Assembly (NCBI GenBank): GCA_016278485.1
Contig: JADQBT010000020.1
Coordinates: 25,184 to 89,183, forward strand
From: Halanaerobiales bacterium
GTDB taxonomy: Bacteria; Bacillota; Halanaerobiia; Halanaerobiales; Halanaerobiaceae
Direction: 5' to 3'
DNA: 64,000 nucleotides
Position 1 is the first letter of the stretch, and each line of letters starts with the position of its first letter. This document shows positions 16,814 to 25,470 of this stretch, piece after piece. The notes under the pieces are model-generated. The model had not been told where the DNA came from and searched no databases. It saw only the letters and a list, made by a program, of their open reading frames with translations. Made by a program: the position numbers and the translations under genes.

Positions 16814-17338
16814 TTACTCGTCTTTCCCCAGGCAGCACTTTTTGTACTTCTTCCCACTACCACACGGACATGGATCGTTCCTACCAACCTTTTTCCTGGT
16901 CTTCGTAACAACTATATTGGTTTTATTAAAATCGAATGGTTTAACCGGAAGTGGTCTCAGGTTTGGTTTCTCAAACTTCTCAAATATCTCATGAGGTGTA
17001 TGCCCATTGTTCTCCCATATTCTGATGTTATTGGAAAGCTCCATAACAAGCTGAATTACTTCATTAGCCTGGTCCATATCATTAAAGCTAATGCCTCGGT
17101 CGTTAAAAGCATCTAATATAATTTGCATATTCAGTCCAAATTGACATATCCCATGAATATCTTCGCAGAGCCATTCAGCTTTTTCTTCCTCATAACTCAT
17201 TTCATTTAACTGAAAATCGATGACATTTTCACAAAAGCTTTCTTTATGATCATTAAAATCTACTGCTCGTACCGGTCTGCCTTTTTCATCTTCTTTTTCT
17301 GAATTTTGCGGAGTCTTTTTAGTGTTATTAAGGACCAT
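16814..17338 (-). CDS. SEC-C zinc-motif protein, chimeric third copy
   Basis: The last 120 or so residues are nearly identical to the SEC-C proteins at 32.4 and 35.1 kb, ending with the zinc motif [19 protein letters not shown]. The first 50 residues ([18 protein letters not shown]...) are unrelated to the 130-residue N-terminal domain of those copies, so the gene was truncated and rejoined. I take the ATG at 17338. A TTG at 17347 is an alternative. SEC-C motifs bind zinc and mediate protein contacts, as in SecA. The role of this family is unknown. It overlaps by 11 bases a small upstream frame (17328-17480), suggesting coupled translation. Confidence 0.65.
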   Translation of the reverse strand: MVLNNTKKTPQNSEKEDEKGRPVRAVDFNDHKESFCENVIDFQLNEMSYEEEKAEWLCEDIHGICQFGLNMQIILDAFNDRGISFNDMDQANEVIQLVMELSNNIRIWENNGHTPHEIFEKFEKPNLRPLPVKPFDFNKTNIVVTKTRKKVGRNDPCPCGSGKKYKKCCLGKDE

Positions 17339-17480
17339 AATAATCAATTAAGTTTTCAATAGATTTTTTCAGTGTTTGTTTCTTTTCTTTTTTACTGTAG
17401 GATTTTATTTTATCCAGGCTGTGTTGAAAACTATGTGTAATATCAGCATTGGTACCATAACGCAAAATATGATAGGACAT
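17328..17480 (-). CDS. Small 50-aa protein upstream of the SEC-C copy
   Basis: This is a short frame starting [20 protein letters not shown] and ending [10 protein letters not shown]. It has an excellent ribosome binding site (GGAGGAG, 6 bases before the ATG at 17480) and overlaps the start of the SEC-C gene. It is lysine-rich and charged with no membrane segment. I cannot tell whether it is a real small protein or the N-terminal stub of a gene cut short by the recombination that created the chimeric SEC-C gene. Confidence 0.4.
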   Translation of the reverse strand: MSYHILRYGTNADITHSFQHSLDKIKSYSKKEKKQTLKKSIENLIDYYGP

Positions 17481-17539
17481 TTAAACTCCTCCAATATTTG
17501 TTAAGTTTATTATGCTGTAAAAAATGTAAATATCAAGTT

Positions 17540-19606
17540 TTAATTAACATTATCACTCTCTAATTTCTTTGTGATGCAATCAAAAATCTCCATATCAACT
17601 TCAGTCTCAATTAACATATTATTCTCTTTTAGGTAATTAACAATATCAAAATAAACTTGCTCATTTTTAGTTCTCTGCAAAAGTGATAATAACTCCTTTT
17701 TATAATCATAATCTTTTAATACAATATTATTAAATAAATCGACCATCTCATAAAAATCATTTTTTTGACCATAAATATTGCCTTGTTTCATCCTGAGTCT
17801 TTCCAAACAATCTAAACTTTGATCATTAAATCCATTATTTAAGAAAATAATCATAATCTTTTCTAAAAACCATTCTGGAAGCTTGTTTAAATCAAAATTA
17901 AAATAGTCATCAATTAATTTTTTAATTTCGTCTCTGTACTTTTCTTTTGAATCTAGCCTTCTCCAAAATAATAATATATCAATAACAGAATTCGCTTCTA
18001 CAAAATGATCACTAATTTCTATTTGATTTTCAAAATTATTTATCAGCGATGCAAGATGTTCAGATAAATTTAATTCAATTTTATTAGTTAAAGTATCCGG
18101 TCGGATAACATCTCTCCATTCCCATTCATATATAAAATCTTTATATCTATCCCAAATCATCTCTGCTAATTGCTTATTATCTTCAGCAACTGCTACTTCA
18201 GAAAATAGAATCAGCAAATAAGCTAATTTCCTATTATCATTCAACCAGTCACCATAATCTATACCTCTAGCAGCAGGATAATATATTAGTTTATCAGCTT
18301 TTTTCTTAAAATAATTCTCTACCTTAGCTTTACTGAAACTTCTAGTCAAACTAAAAATATCTTTAATAATTACACTTACATTATTTATAAACCATTGATT
18401 AAAATAATCCCAGCCCAAAATATTATAAAAAGAGCTTCTATCCTTATTAATCTCTTTAGTAAATAAATTATTTAAGATCACTAGTAATTTTGAAGAAAAA
18501 ATTTTTTTAACTTCTTTATTAAGAACCTCATTTTTTAATAATATTGCAAGTAAACCATAGAAGTTAAAACGATTATAACTTTCAATTATTTTTAAAATTG
18601 TTTTCGCCTTTTTTTGATTCAAATCACTAATTAAATTAGAAACTATATTTTCTAAAGAAAGATTAGCTAAATCAGAATCAACATTTTTAGATGAAATATT
18701 ATCTTTAATAACTAATAAAAGATAATCGGTAAGAATATAATTATATTCCTGTAATGAATTAATAATGCTAATTGAATTATTAAGATCCCTCCTGTACTCA
18801 GCCAATGTATCTTTTAACATAGATTTAATTTCCAGAATATCTTCATCTTTATAATAAATACAGCTAAACCTATTTATTTTATTAATAAAAAATCTTCTTT
18901 TCTTATGATAATAATCATGCAAATAAAATAAAGCCAGACTAACAACTCTGTAATCATCTGAGGACATTAATCTCAAAATTTTACTCTTATCAAGTCTCTG
19001 CAAAAATACAAAATAATATATATGAATATCCTCTTCAATTTTTTCAACAAATTTTAAAAAAAGACTAAACTTCTGCTCAAATAAAATTGTTGATAAAATA
19101 TTTACTTTATTACTAAGTTCTTTACGATTCCATCTATCAAGTCTTTCCCACAATAATTGATAAGTTTTTACTTTTACAGTGCTTTGTTCAAAAGAATCAT
19201 CGTCATCGTCATTATAAAGATTCTTCAAAAAACAATCACTATCAATATTTAATAATTCTTCATAAATGTTTTTTAAAACTTCTTCATTAAAAACATTATT
19301 TTCAATATTAAGTAAAAAATATAACAAATCCGAATTATCATATAGATCAATAAGATTCTCAATAACTTTTTCTTTATTCTGATTAACTTCTAAGATTTGT
19401 TCAACACAAAAATGATAATCCTTTAATAATTTAACATCATCTTCACCAATATTTATGATTTTGTTCAAATCATTATAATTAAAAATATTATTTGAAATAT
19501 CTTCATGTAAATTCTCTTTTAATTTGGTATAAAGAATTTTTATTTTCTTATATTCCTTGATTTTATTGATAAAATAATCATTTCTCTCAAAATCATAAAC
19601 TACCAT
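17540..19606 (-). CDS. Large helical protein, second gene of a PLD-like two-gene module
   Basis: This 688-aa protein is not recognisable from motifs. It is almost entirely predicted alpha-helical, with many Leu/Ile/Asn/Lys heptad-like stretches, resembling HEAT/ARM-type solenoid scaffolds. No nucleotide-binding or nuclease motif is visible. It starts at an ATG with a GAGGAG site and overlaps the preceding PLD-like gene by 14 bases, so the two are translationally coupled and very likely form a functional pair. Its position next to AbiH, SIR2, AbiE and reverse-transcriptase genes makes an antiphage role plausible. Confidence 0.75.
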   Translation of the reverse strand: MVVYDFERNDYFINKIKEYKKIKILYTKLKENLHEDISNNIFNYNDLNKIINIGEDDVKLLKDYHFCVEQILEVNQNKEKVIENLIDLYDNSDLLYFLLNIENNVFNEEVLKNIYEELLNIDSDCFLKNLYNDDDDDSFEQSTVKVKTYQLLWERLDRWNRKELSNKVNILSTILFEQKFSLFLKFVEKIEEDIHIYYFVFLQRLDKSKILRLMSSDDYRVVSLALFYLHDYYHKKRRFFINKINRFSCIYYKDEDILEIKSMLKDTLAEYRRDLNNSISIINSLQEYNYILTDYLLLVIKDNISSKNVDSDLANLSLENIVSNLISDLNQKKAKTILKIIESYNRFNFYGLLAILLKNEVLNKEVKKIFSSKLLVILNNLFTKEINKDRSSFYNILGWDYFNQWFINNVSVIIKDIFSLTRSFSKAKVENYFKKKADKLIYYPAARGIDYGDWLNDNRKLAYLLILFSEVAVAEDNKQLAEMIWDRYKDFIYEWEWRDVIRPDTLTNKIELNLSEHLASLINNFENQIEISDHFVEANSVIDILLFWRRLDSKEKYRDEIKKLIDDYFNFDLNKLPEWFLEKIMIIFLNNGFNDQSLDCLERLRMKQGNIYGQKNDFYEMVDLFNNIVLKDYDYKKELLSLLQRTKNEQVYFDIVNYLKENNMLIETEVDMEIFDCITKKLESDNVN

Positions 19607-21050
19607 TAAAAATCAACTCCTCACTGTATCTACCTGTAGAATTGATTTCCCAAATCTTCTCAAATTCTTTCGCTACTTCTTTAACAATTTCTGGATTTGG
19701 AATCATAATTAAACTGGTATGTTTTACACCAAAATTATTGATAGAACTTCCTAAAACCCAGCCTATACTATCACCTATTAATATAAATCTATCATGAAAT
19801 AAAGTATTATTGCTTCTATGCACAGATTTACAGACTATATTCTGAAACCTTTCTGGAAACTCATCACTTTTCTCATTAAATTCTTCTCTCAAACTATTGA
19901 TCTTATCTTGGGAATGTAATGAATTTAAAATTTTAACTCTGACATTCAAATCTTTAATATTGGCTAATATATCAACTGCTGCAACATCAAAATATGGATC
20001 CCAAATTCTAATAATTGAATCCGCATCTGCTTTATTTAAAATTTCTTCAAGATCTTCTTTTGCTTTATCAGAAGTCAGCTGAAGGTTATTAAGATCTGGT
20101 GTATAAAAAACAAATTCTTTTCTCTGCTCTAGCTCTTTTTTTTCATTACGAACTTCTCTAATTATCTGGAGATCTTCCCAGTTGAATTCATTATTATTAA
20201 TATTATGCTTTTCACTATTCACATAATTTTTCCCTTTTCGTTTTCCTCTCACCACACCAAGATTAAGTGTAATACCTTTCAAAAAGTTAGTTTTTCTTTC
20301 TGAATATACACAGGTATTATTTTTATAAATTTTTACCCTGCTCGCGCTTATAGGAGAACTTAATTTTGACTTATAAACTGGAGAATCAAAATTATCCAAT
20401 CTATTTATGACATACTCATCTCCATCCCAGGCTTCAAGTGATAATTTATATTCATTAAAATTATTTTTTATATTTGTTTTTATGTAAATAGACTTGTCGT
20501 CTCGGCTAAATAATGTCTTAACTCTAATATTTTCAGGTAGAAAAAAAATAATGTTCCCTATTCTATCTGACCATTCATTTAAATTTAGTCCAATTTCCCT
20601 TTCTATAATTTCATTAATTTTATTTTTTTCTTCAAAATTTAAATTATTTAATATTTTTTTATCAATATCCCAAAATTCTTTTATATTATAGGAATAATCT
20701 TTTTTGGGCAATAAAGGTCTGGAGACATCTTCTTTATTCTTAAAAATCAATGGTCTCTCTATTAATTCAACCATTATTTCATGTGAAGACGATTTATCAA
20801 TAATTTTTCCATCTTTTATTTCTTTATAAACATTCTCCACATCTGAAACATTAACCTCTTTAGTCCAATATGCCAAACTATATTGATCTGAAATAGATTC
20901 AATAAATTTATCCTGCCAACCATTTTTTAACTGTTTTTCATTTAAAAATTCTCCTTCTAAAAAATAAAAAAATATTTCTCCATTATCTACTAAAAAAAAT
21001 AATTTGAGTATTAATTTTTTATACTGTTTAGCTTTTTTAATAAACTTCAT
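19593..21050 (-). CDS. Protein with C-terminal PLD-like domain (VPA1262-like)
   Basis: This protein is about 485 aa. The C-terminal 170 residues look like a phospholipase D-type fold: IIRIWDPYFDVAAVDIL, then FHDRFILIGD, then GSSINNFG. The usual HxK is HDR here, and only one such half-site is clear. The N-terminal 300 residues, with IGNIIFFLPENIRV and an alternating-sheet region, recall the VPA1262 family. That assignment is from memory and tentative. I choose the ATG at 21050 behind GGAAGGAAA over the TTG at 21089. The gene overlaps the 688-aa helical gene downstream. PLD-like proteins in such islands are often nucleases or sensors. Confidence 0.68.
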   Translation of the reverse strand: MKFIKKAKQYKKLILKLFFLVDNGEIFFYFLEGEFLNEKQLKNGWQDKFIESISDQYSLAYWTKEVNVSDVENVYKEIKDGKIIDKSSSHEIMVELIERPLIFKNKEDVSRPLLPKKDYSYNIKEFWDIDKKILNNLNFEEKNKINEIIEREIGLNLNEWSDRIGNIIFFLPENIRVKTLFSRDDKSIYIKTNIKNNFNEYKLSLEAWDGDEYVINRLDNFDSPVYKSKLSSPISASRVKIYKNNTCVYSERKTNFLKGITLNLGVVRGKRKGKNYVNSEKHNINNNEFNWEDLQIIREVRNEKKELEQRKEFVFYTPDLNNLQLTSDKAKEDLEEILNKADADSIIRIWDPYFDVAAVDILANIKDLNVRVKILNSLHSQDKINSLREEFNEKSDEFPERFQNIVCKSVHRSNNTLFHDRFILIGDSIGWVLGSSINNFGVKHTSLIMIPNPEIVKEVAKEFEKIWEINSTGRYSEELIFNGSL

Positions 21051-21141
21051 TTTGAATTTCCTTCCAGTAGAGAATTTTACATGTATCAAATAAAATAGGG
21101 TTATTTATGTCTTTATTTTGAGGTTCTGTAATATTTGTCAT
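21037..21141 (-). CDS. Possible 34-aa leader frame ahead of the PLD-like gene
   Basis: A short frame (starting MTNITEPQNKDINN) opens with an ATG at 21141 behind GGGGAG and runs past the start of the PLD-like gene by 14 bases. It could be a leader peptide that couples translation. It could also be the true N-terminus of the PLD-like protein, separated by a single-base frameshift near 21040-21050. Sequence alone does not decide. Confidence 0.3.
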   Translation of the reverse strand: MTNITEPQNKDINNPILFDTCKILYWKEIQNEVY

Positions 21142-21338
21142 TGATGACTCCCCTAAAAATTACTTAATTTAATTTTTATTAAAAAATTTCAAATAATTTA
21201 ACCCCTCTTTTTAATAGACTTAGCCACATCAATATATTGACAAAATAAATAGTATTTTTTAAGTATAGAAAGAATTAAATTAGTTTGTTAGTTATTTCTT
21301 TAATCTATCTATTTATTTTTGAAATCTCAATGAACGAT

Positions 21339-22331
21339 TTAAGTTAATATTCTAAAAAGATCTACATTCGAACTTAAAATATTCATCTCTGACACAAATT
21401 GCTTTATTCGTTTTAAATCTCCAGAACTATACCAGCTGATATGCCAATTCATGGCTGCAACATTCTGATTATGCCTAATTATTTCTTTAAAGTAGGGATA
21501 ATCTACCTGTGAAAGAGAATGGCCTATAACAACTACATTTTCTAAGTACCTGAAATTCTCAAATTTATCTTTATTATCTTTAATCACATCAGCAGACTTC
21601 TTGGTGGTAGCATCATAATATTTAATCAAACCATAACCTGCCGTTTCACGTAAATCATATTCTGTTTGATTTTTTATTTTTGAAGATTTTCCACCAAATT
21701 TCCCTGTATTATCTTTTCTATGAAATTCAGATTCAGGTACATGCCCTAGAATCAGTTTTTTGTTTTTGTCTCTTCTATCTCCATGAATATACCAGATATT
21801 CTTTCTGGGTATTCCGTATATTGTCTCTAAAAATTCAGTGTAATTGAAATTTATGAATTTGGATTCATTGCTTAAAATATCTACAAGAGGTTTTGCAGAA
21901 TTGGATATTTTTAAAGTAGATATCCATTCCTTAAATTGCTTCTGCAACTCTCTCACAATTGTTTGTGCAGGTTCAATAGCAGCCTCAGCCGCCGCAAAAA
22001 AATCTGCTGCAGAAAAATCATCATCAAATTGATCTTTCACATCAAAAATATCCATCATATCATTGGTTGTCCCTAGCATAGCATCATCATCTATATAAGC
22101 GAGACTTTCTTCAAAATCTGCCCACAGATCATCTCTTTTGATGTAATTCTCCAGGACATTTCTAAGTCTATTATTCCTTCCCAGAAAATCCCTAAAATTA
22201 TAATAACTTGATGGAACTTCATGCATCAAGTCAAATCCATTGCCTATAATAAAAAGTGAAATTTTAGGGTTTATCAAAGATATTTCTGAGTTTTCTATCT
22301 GACTAAATGGTAGATATGTATTCTCTGCCAC
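21339..22331 (-). CDS. AbiH-family abortive infection protein
   Basis: This 330-aa protein has the AbiH signature at residues about 28-48: FIIGNGFDL followed by PSSYYNFRDFL. Later it has INFNYTEFLE, YIHGDRRD, LILGH and a C-terminal VVVIGHSLSQVDYPYF. These are the four conserved blocks of the family, which has a Rossmann-like fold distantly related to SIR2. AbiH proteins of lactococci abort phage infection by an unknown mechanism. The start is GTG at 22331 with GAGGGAG upstream. It lies 137 bases downstream of the SIR2-like gene and may be cotranscribed with it. Confidence 0.85.
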   Translation of the reverse strand: MAENTYLPFSQIENSEISLINPKISLFIIGNGFDLMHEVPSSYYNFRDFLGRNNRLRNVLENYIKRDDLWADFEESLAYIDDDAMLGTTNDMMDIFDVKDQFDDDFSAADFFAAAEAAIEPAQTIVRELQKQFKEWISTLKISNSAKPLVDILSNESKFINFNYTEFLETIYGIPRKNIWYIHGDRRDKNKKLILGHVPESEFHRKDNTGKFGGKSSKIKNQTEYDLRETAGYGLIKYYDATTKKSADVIKDNKDKFENFRYLENVVVIGHSLSQVDYPYFKEIIRHNQNVAAMNWHISWYSSGDLKRIKQFVSEMNILSSNVDLFRILT

Positions 22332-22467
22332 ATTTTCTCCCTCTTTTCCTATATAGCATGATCAAATATTAATAAAACAGTATTTTTTGCCACGCAAGTT
22401 GACCACAGCCTGAATTCGACCATAAAATCTGACATATAATAAAAGTCAACTCAACCATTTATACCTT

Positions 22468-24069
22468 TCATCTCTCCACCCAATTATTCGGAAATACTTC
22501 TTTAGGATATAACAACTTTTTTACCCTTGCTTTACTGGCATTTGTTCCACTCTTATCCATAAAAACAGCCGGGATACCACAAGCATAGCCCCTAACATTA
22601 TTTCTTCCAAATATATCAAAAGCCGTTTTAACTACTTCAGCAAAGGAAGAATTTGCATTCTGATCTAAAAACTCGTCTAGTTCTCTACCTTTAAGCCATT
22701 TATTAGGAGCATCGGCAATCCGTCCTGTTGCCACTGAACAGTAAGGTATATTTCCCTGTTCACTATATTTTTTCCTGGCAGCTAAAAGACTCCTGTAAAT
22801 AACATCATCTTCTGGAAGACTATATCCGAATAATAATATGTGTTTAGCTCCCTCAATAGCTACCCGCATATCTCTTTGAATCTCTTCGATAAAAGAAGAG
22901 TGATTTAATTTAAAACTACTCTGCATAATCATTGGAATATCAACAACTGAAGTTAATTTGCCGCAATACTGACACTGTAAACTATCCAGCAAACCAGCAT
23001 CAAACTCATCTGATTCTTCTTTTGATCTGGGTTGAGAAAATGATAATTTTTTTAATAATTGAGGTGGAAATAAACTCTCAGAATAAATATCCCATTCATT
23101 ACCCAAATAAGAAGTTAACTTACCACAATTAGGACAATTTCTCCAATTTAGTGAGCCATGAGGAAAATAATATTTACCAACTCTAACCCTTCTATTCTGA
23201 TATTCAGGATCATTGAGCCGCTGAACCACAGTTTCATTTAAAGGGTACCATATTTTCTGATCTTTAGTATCAAATGCTCTCACTCCCAGAAAATGTGCCA
23301 TATCATTAAATAATTTTAGTTTAACTCCAGGTTTTCCTATTCTAATTGGAGAGTCATTTTTCTTTTTATGAGCATTAAAAATATACCATAAAAATAAGGG
23401 ATCCCAATTCATTGAGATTATTGCATAACTGAATAAATAAAATCTTCTTGTATTTAAACTATAATTTTTACTGCTATAATATTTTCCTTCTTCCTGCATC
23501 AGCTCAGCAAGAATATCAGCAAATTGAGCATATTTTTTTATCGTACTTATGTTATTTTTTAATACTAGCTGATATTTATAAGAGAAAATTAAATTTATTA
23601 ATAACTTAAGCGTATTTTTAGCTTTTTTAAGTTTATTTAAATCAATAAATTCTTTATCCCCATCGTTATTGGGTATATGGAAGCCCTGCCCATTGTTTAA
23701 ATGTAGATCAATAACATTAAATAAATCTAAAAGTTTAAAATCATTTTCACTATTACCTGGGCATATTGAAATTAAAGATTCTAAAGTATTCCAGCTGTAA
23801 TTGTTTTTTAAATTCCTTATGTATTTATCATTCTTATTACTGTTTTCAATATCATTTAGCTGCTGAAAAAGATCCAGTATCTCCTTTTGAAAGGTCTTAT
23901 CTTGAAATACTGATCTAACTCTGGAAGACAAATCACCATCGGAACTGCTTAATTTATACAGTAATTGTGCAATTTTTCCGGTTGTGGGCATTCCCAGTGC
24001 TGCTGATGCACCTGATCCTAAAAAAATAAGTGTTTCTGGCCAGATAGGATTATAACTTTCTATAGTCAT
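22468..24069 (-). CDS. SIR2-like NADase-type protein with zinc ribbon
   Basis: This 533-aa protein begins with a SIR2-type nucleotide site (LIFLGSGASAALGMPTTGK, residues about 14-32). It has FPHGSLNW around residue 303 with a likely catalytic His, and two CxxC pairs (CPNCGK and CQYCGK) forming a zinc knuckle. LLFGYSLPEDDVIYRSLL near the C-terminus is the other half of the site. SIR2-domain proteins in defence systems degrade NAD+ during infection. The start overlaps the stop of the 135-aa gene (TAATG), so the two are translationally coupled. AbiH follows downstream. Confidence 0.85.
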   Translation of the reverse strand: MTIESYNPIWPETLIFLGSGASAALGMPTTGKIAQLLYKLSSSDGDLSSRVRSVFQDKTFQKEILDLFQQLNDIENSNKNDKYIRNLKNNYSWNTLESLISICPGNSENDFKLLDLFNVIDLHLNNGQGFHIPNNDGDKEFIDLNKLKKAKNTLKLLINLIFSYKYQLVLKNNISTIKKYAQFADILAELMQEEGKYYSSKNYSLNTRRFYLFSYAIISMNWDPLFLWYIFNAHKKKNDSPIRIGKPGVKLKLFNDMAHFLGVRAFDTKDQKIWYPLNETVVQRLNDPEYQNRRVRVGKYYFPHGSLNWRNCPNCGKLTSYLGNEWDIYSESLFPPQLLKKLSFSQPRSKEESDEFDAGLLDSLQCQYCGKLTSVVDIPMIMQSSFKLNHSSFIEEIQRDMRVAIEGAKHILLFGYSLPEDDVIYRSLLAARKKYSEQGNIPYCSVATGRIADAPNKWLKGRELDEFLDQNANSSFAEVVKTAFDIFGRNNVRGYACGIPAVFMDKSGTNASKARVKKLLYPKEVFPNNWVER

Positions 24070-24476
24070 TAAGAATCACTTAAGACCATAATAGTTTTAA
24101 GTACAATTGTGCAGTAGTTATTAACAGAAAATTTCTGTTTTTTATCTACACCGTGATCTTCACAATCTTTTGGAGTGTTATTTTTCCAGGTTATTTCAAC
24201 CTCTATTTCAACTACTTTATTTTGTTCAAAAGCTATTTTTATTAAGTTTTTTAATCCTTGAATTTTAGAAGGAACTTTAATTTTAACTGAAGTATCTACT
24301 AAATATGAATCCAGACATTTTTTATCGTTTCCAATGTCTTTATAAAAAACAGTATAAATATTATTTTTAATCTTCGCTGAATAATCATTTATTGGGTTAA
24401 GATTAAAATAAAAATCTTTATGCTTATCAAAAGCTAAATTTGAAATGGTTCCTTTAGTTTTATAATTAACTGACAT
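24069..24476 (-). CDS. Small beta-rich protein coupled to the SIR2-like gene
   Basis: This 135-aa protein is unrecognised. It is predicted mostly beta-strand, with alternating hydrophobic stretches such as VVEIEVEITWKNN, and three cysteines. There is no signal peptide. The ATG follows AAAGGAG. Its stop shares bases with the SIR2 start (TAATG), so equal-dose expression with the SIR2-like protein is likely. It could be a sensor, a specificity factor or an inhibitor of that protein. Confidence 0.65.
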   Translation of the reverse strand: MSVNYKTKGTISNLAFDKHKDFYFNLNPINDYSAKIKNNIYTVFYKDIGNDKKCLDSYLVDTSVKIKVPSKIQGLKNLIKIAFEQNKVVEIEVEITWKNNTPKDCEDHGVDKKQKFSVNNYCTIVLKTIMVLSDS

Positions 24477-24495
24477 ATTATATCTCCTTTTTGGG

Positions 24496-24627
24496 TTAAG
24501 TCAAATCTAAGCTCAAATTCAGTTCATATTTCAAAACCTTTTTGCAAAAATTTTGCCAGCATTTTTGCATCTCTACATTCTCAGGCAATCTAGAGATTAT
24601 AATAACTGATGCTGCCATATTAGCCAT
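24496..24627 (-). pseudogene. AbiEii toxin reduced to 43 codons
   Basis: Immediately after the AbiEi antitoxin, with the typical TAATG overlap, a frame starts MANMAASV, the usual N-terminus of AbiEii nucleotidyltransferase toxins. After about 12 residues it jumps to a sequence (LPENVEMQKCWQNFCKK) resembling the far C-terminus of the family. The roughly 240 residues in between, with the whole nucleotidyltransferase core, are gone. The frame ends normally. I read it as an internal in-frame deletion that disarmed the toxin. Confidence 0.6.
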
Positions 24628-25223
24628 TACAACCACACCCCCAGATATGTCTGCAACTTATTCTGAATTTTGAATTTCTCGCCATATTCCAGTAATCTCC
24701 TAGTATTTTTATTTCTGTCATTCACATAACGCTGTATAGCATTACTAACAACTTCTCTTTCTAATTTATTTTCATATCGTAAAACATCGCAAATAGTCCG
24801 ATCACGATTAAATATTTTAACTGTTACACCTGCAACTTGAATTGAATCTACTCCTATTTCTAGAATGTTGGGTTTAAGATAAAAAGGTTCTACAAGAGGA
24901 TAATCAATTTTATATTTGCTCTTTGCACTATTTCGATCAACTGCTATTTGCCATGCTGATGGTATTCTATCTGTATAATCATAATGTAAAAGTGCACTTT
25001 CTAGAAATATAACTGCCTGAGGAAATAATCTTGCGATAATTGCCTCTTCTGGGAAAGTAGACCCCAATAATTCATAATAACCATGCTTTATCCGACTTAT
25101 AATATTATCTTCTATAAGTTTATTGATCTGCCGGCTTGAAAAACCGATATCATTTAGTTCGGATGTTCTTAAAATACCGCCATGCTTATTAAATTCTTTA
25201 TAAAGTTTATCAAACTTATTCAT
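24627..25223 (-). CDS. abiEi: AbiEi antitoxin, orphaned
   Basis: This 198-aa antitoxin is of the AbiE type IV toxin-antitoxin system. The N-terminal winged helix (GGILRTSELNDIGFSSRQIN, then RIKHGYYEL) binds its own promoter. The C-terminal domain (IKHGYYELLG..., TICDVLRYENKLEREVVSNA) is the toxin-neutralising part. The ATG at 25223 has a weak ribosome binding site. Upstream, TGTACGCA (25237-25244) and TGTTCGCA (25249-25256) form a direct repeat one helical turn apart that could be its operator. The antitoxin looks intact although the toxin gene has collapsed. Confidence 0.85.
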   Translation of the reverse strand: MNKFDKLYKEFNKHGGILRTSELNDIGFSSRQINKLIEDNIISRIKHGYYELLGSTFPEEAIIARLFPQAVIFLESALLHYDYTDRIPSAWQIAVDRNSAKSKYKIDYPLVEPFYLKPNILEIGVDSIQVAGVTVKIFNRDRTICDVLRYENKLEREVVSNAIQRYVNDRNKNTRRLLEYGEKFKIQNKLQTYLGVWL

Positions 25224-25236
25224 AATCGCACCTCAA

Positions 25237-25256
25237 TGTACGCATTGATGTTCGCA
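25237..25256. promoter_or_regulatory. Candidate AbiEi operator
   Basis: Two near-identical octamers, TGTACGCA and TGTTCGCA, start 12 bases apart directly upstream of abiEi. AbiEi proteins repress their own promoters at repeated motifs. The link here is inferred. Confidence 0.35.
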
Positions 25257-25267
25257 CTGCAAATAAT

Positions 25268-25470
25268 TTAATGTAATTTTACCATTGACCAGAAATTTGG
25301 TTCTTTTGCTACTCTTTTTTGAAGTTTTATCATTGCTTTATCAATATTGCTGCAAGCCACACTAATCATATCTGAACGAAGCTCATATCTTCCAGTTGTA
25401 TTTAGAAGATCATTATCCAGTTCTTCTTCGGTCGCTTTGCACGTGGAAGCACACCGAATATCAGTTACTT
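25268..25470 (-). pseudogene. Unidentified coding remnant
   Basis: The stretch between the membrane-protein gene and abiEi has a clean open frame with protein-like composition and no start codon: EVTDIRCASTCKATEEELDN, then RYELRSDMISVACSNIDKAM, ending FWSMVKLH. The frame begins in the 3' end of the membrane-protein gene in a different phase. It may be the tail of a longer original C-terminus lost by frameshift, or the end of an unrelated truncated gene. I cannot assign a family. Confidence 0.35.

Noticed and set aside
16727..17116. Plus-strand frame of about 129 codons
   Set aside because: It is the antisense of the dehydratase fragment and the SEC-C gene. Similar antisense frames appear over the other SEC-C copies.
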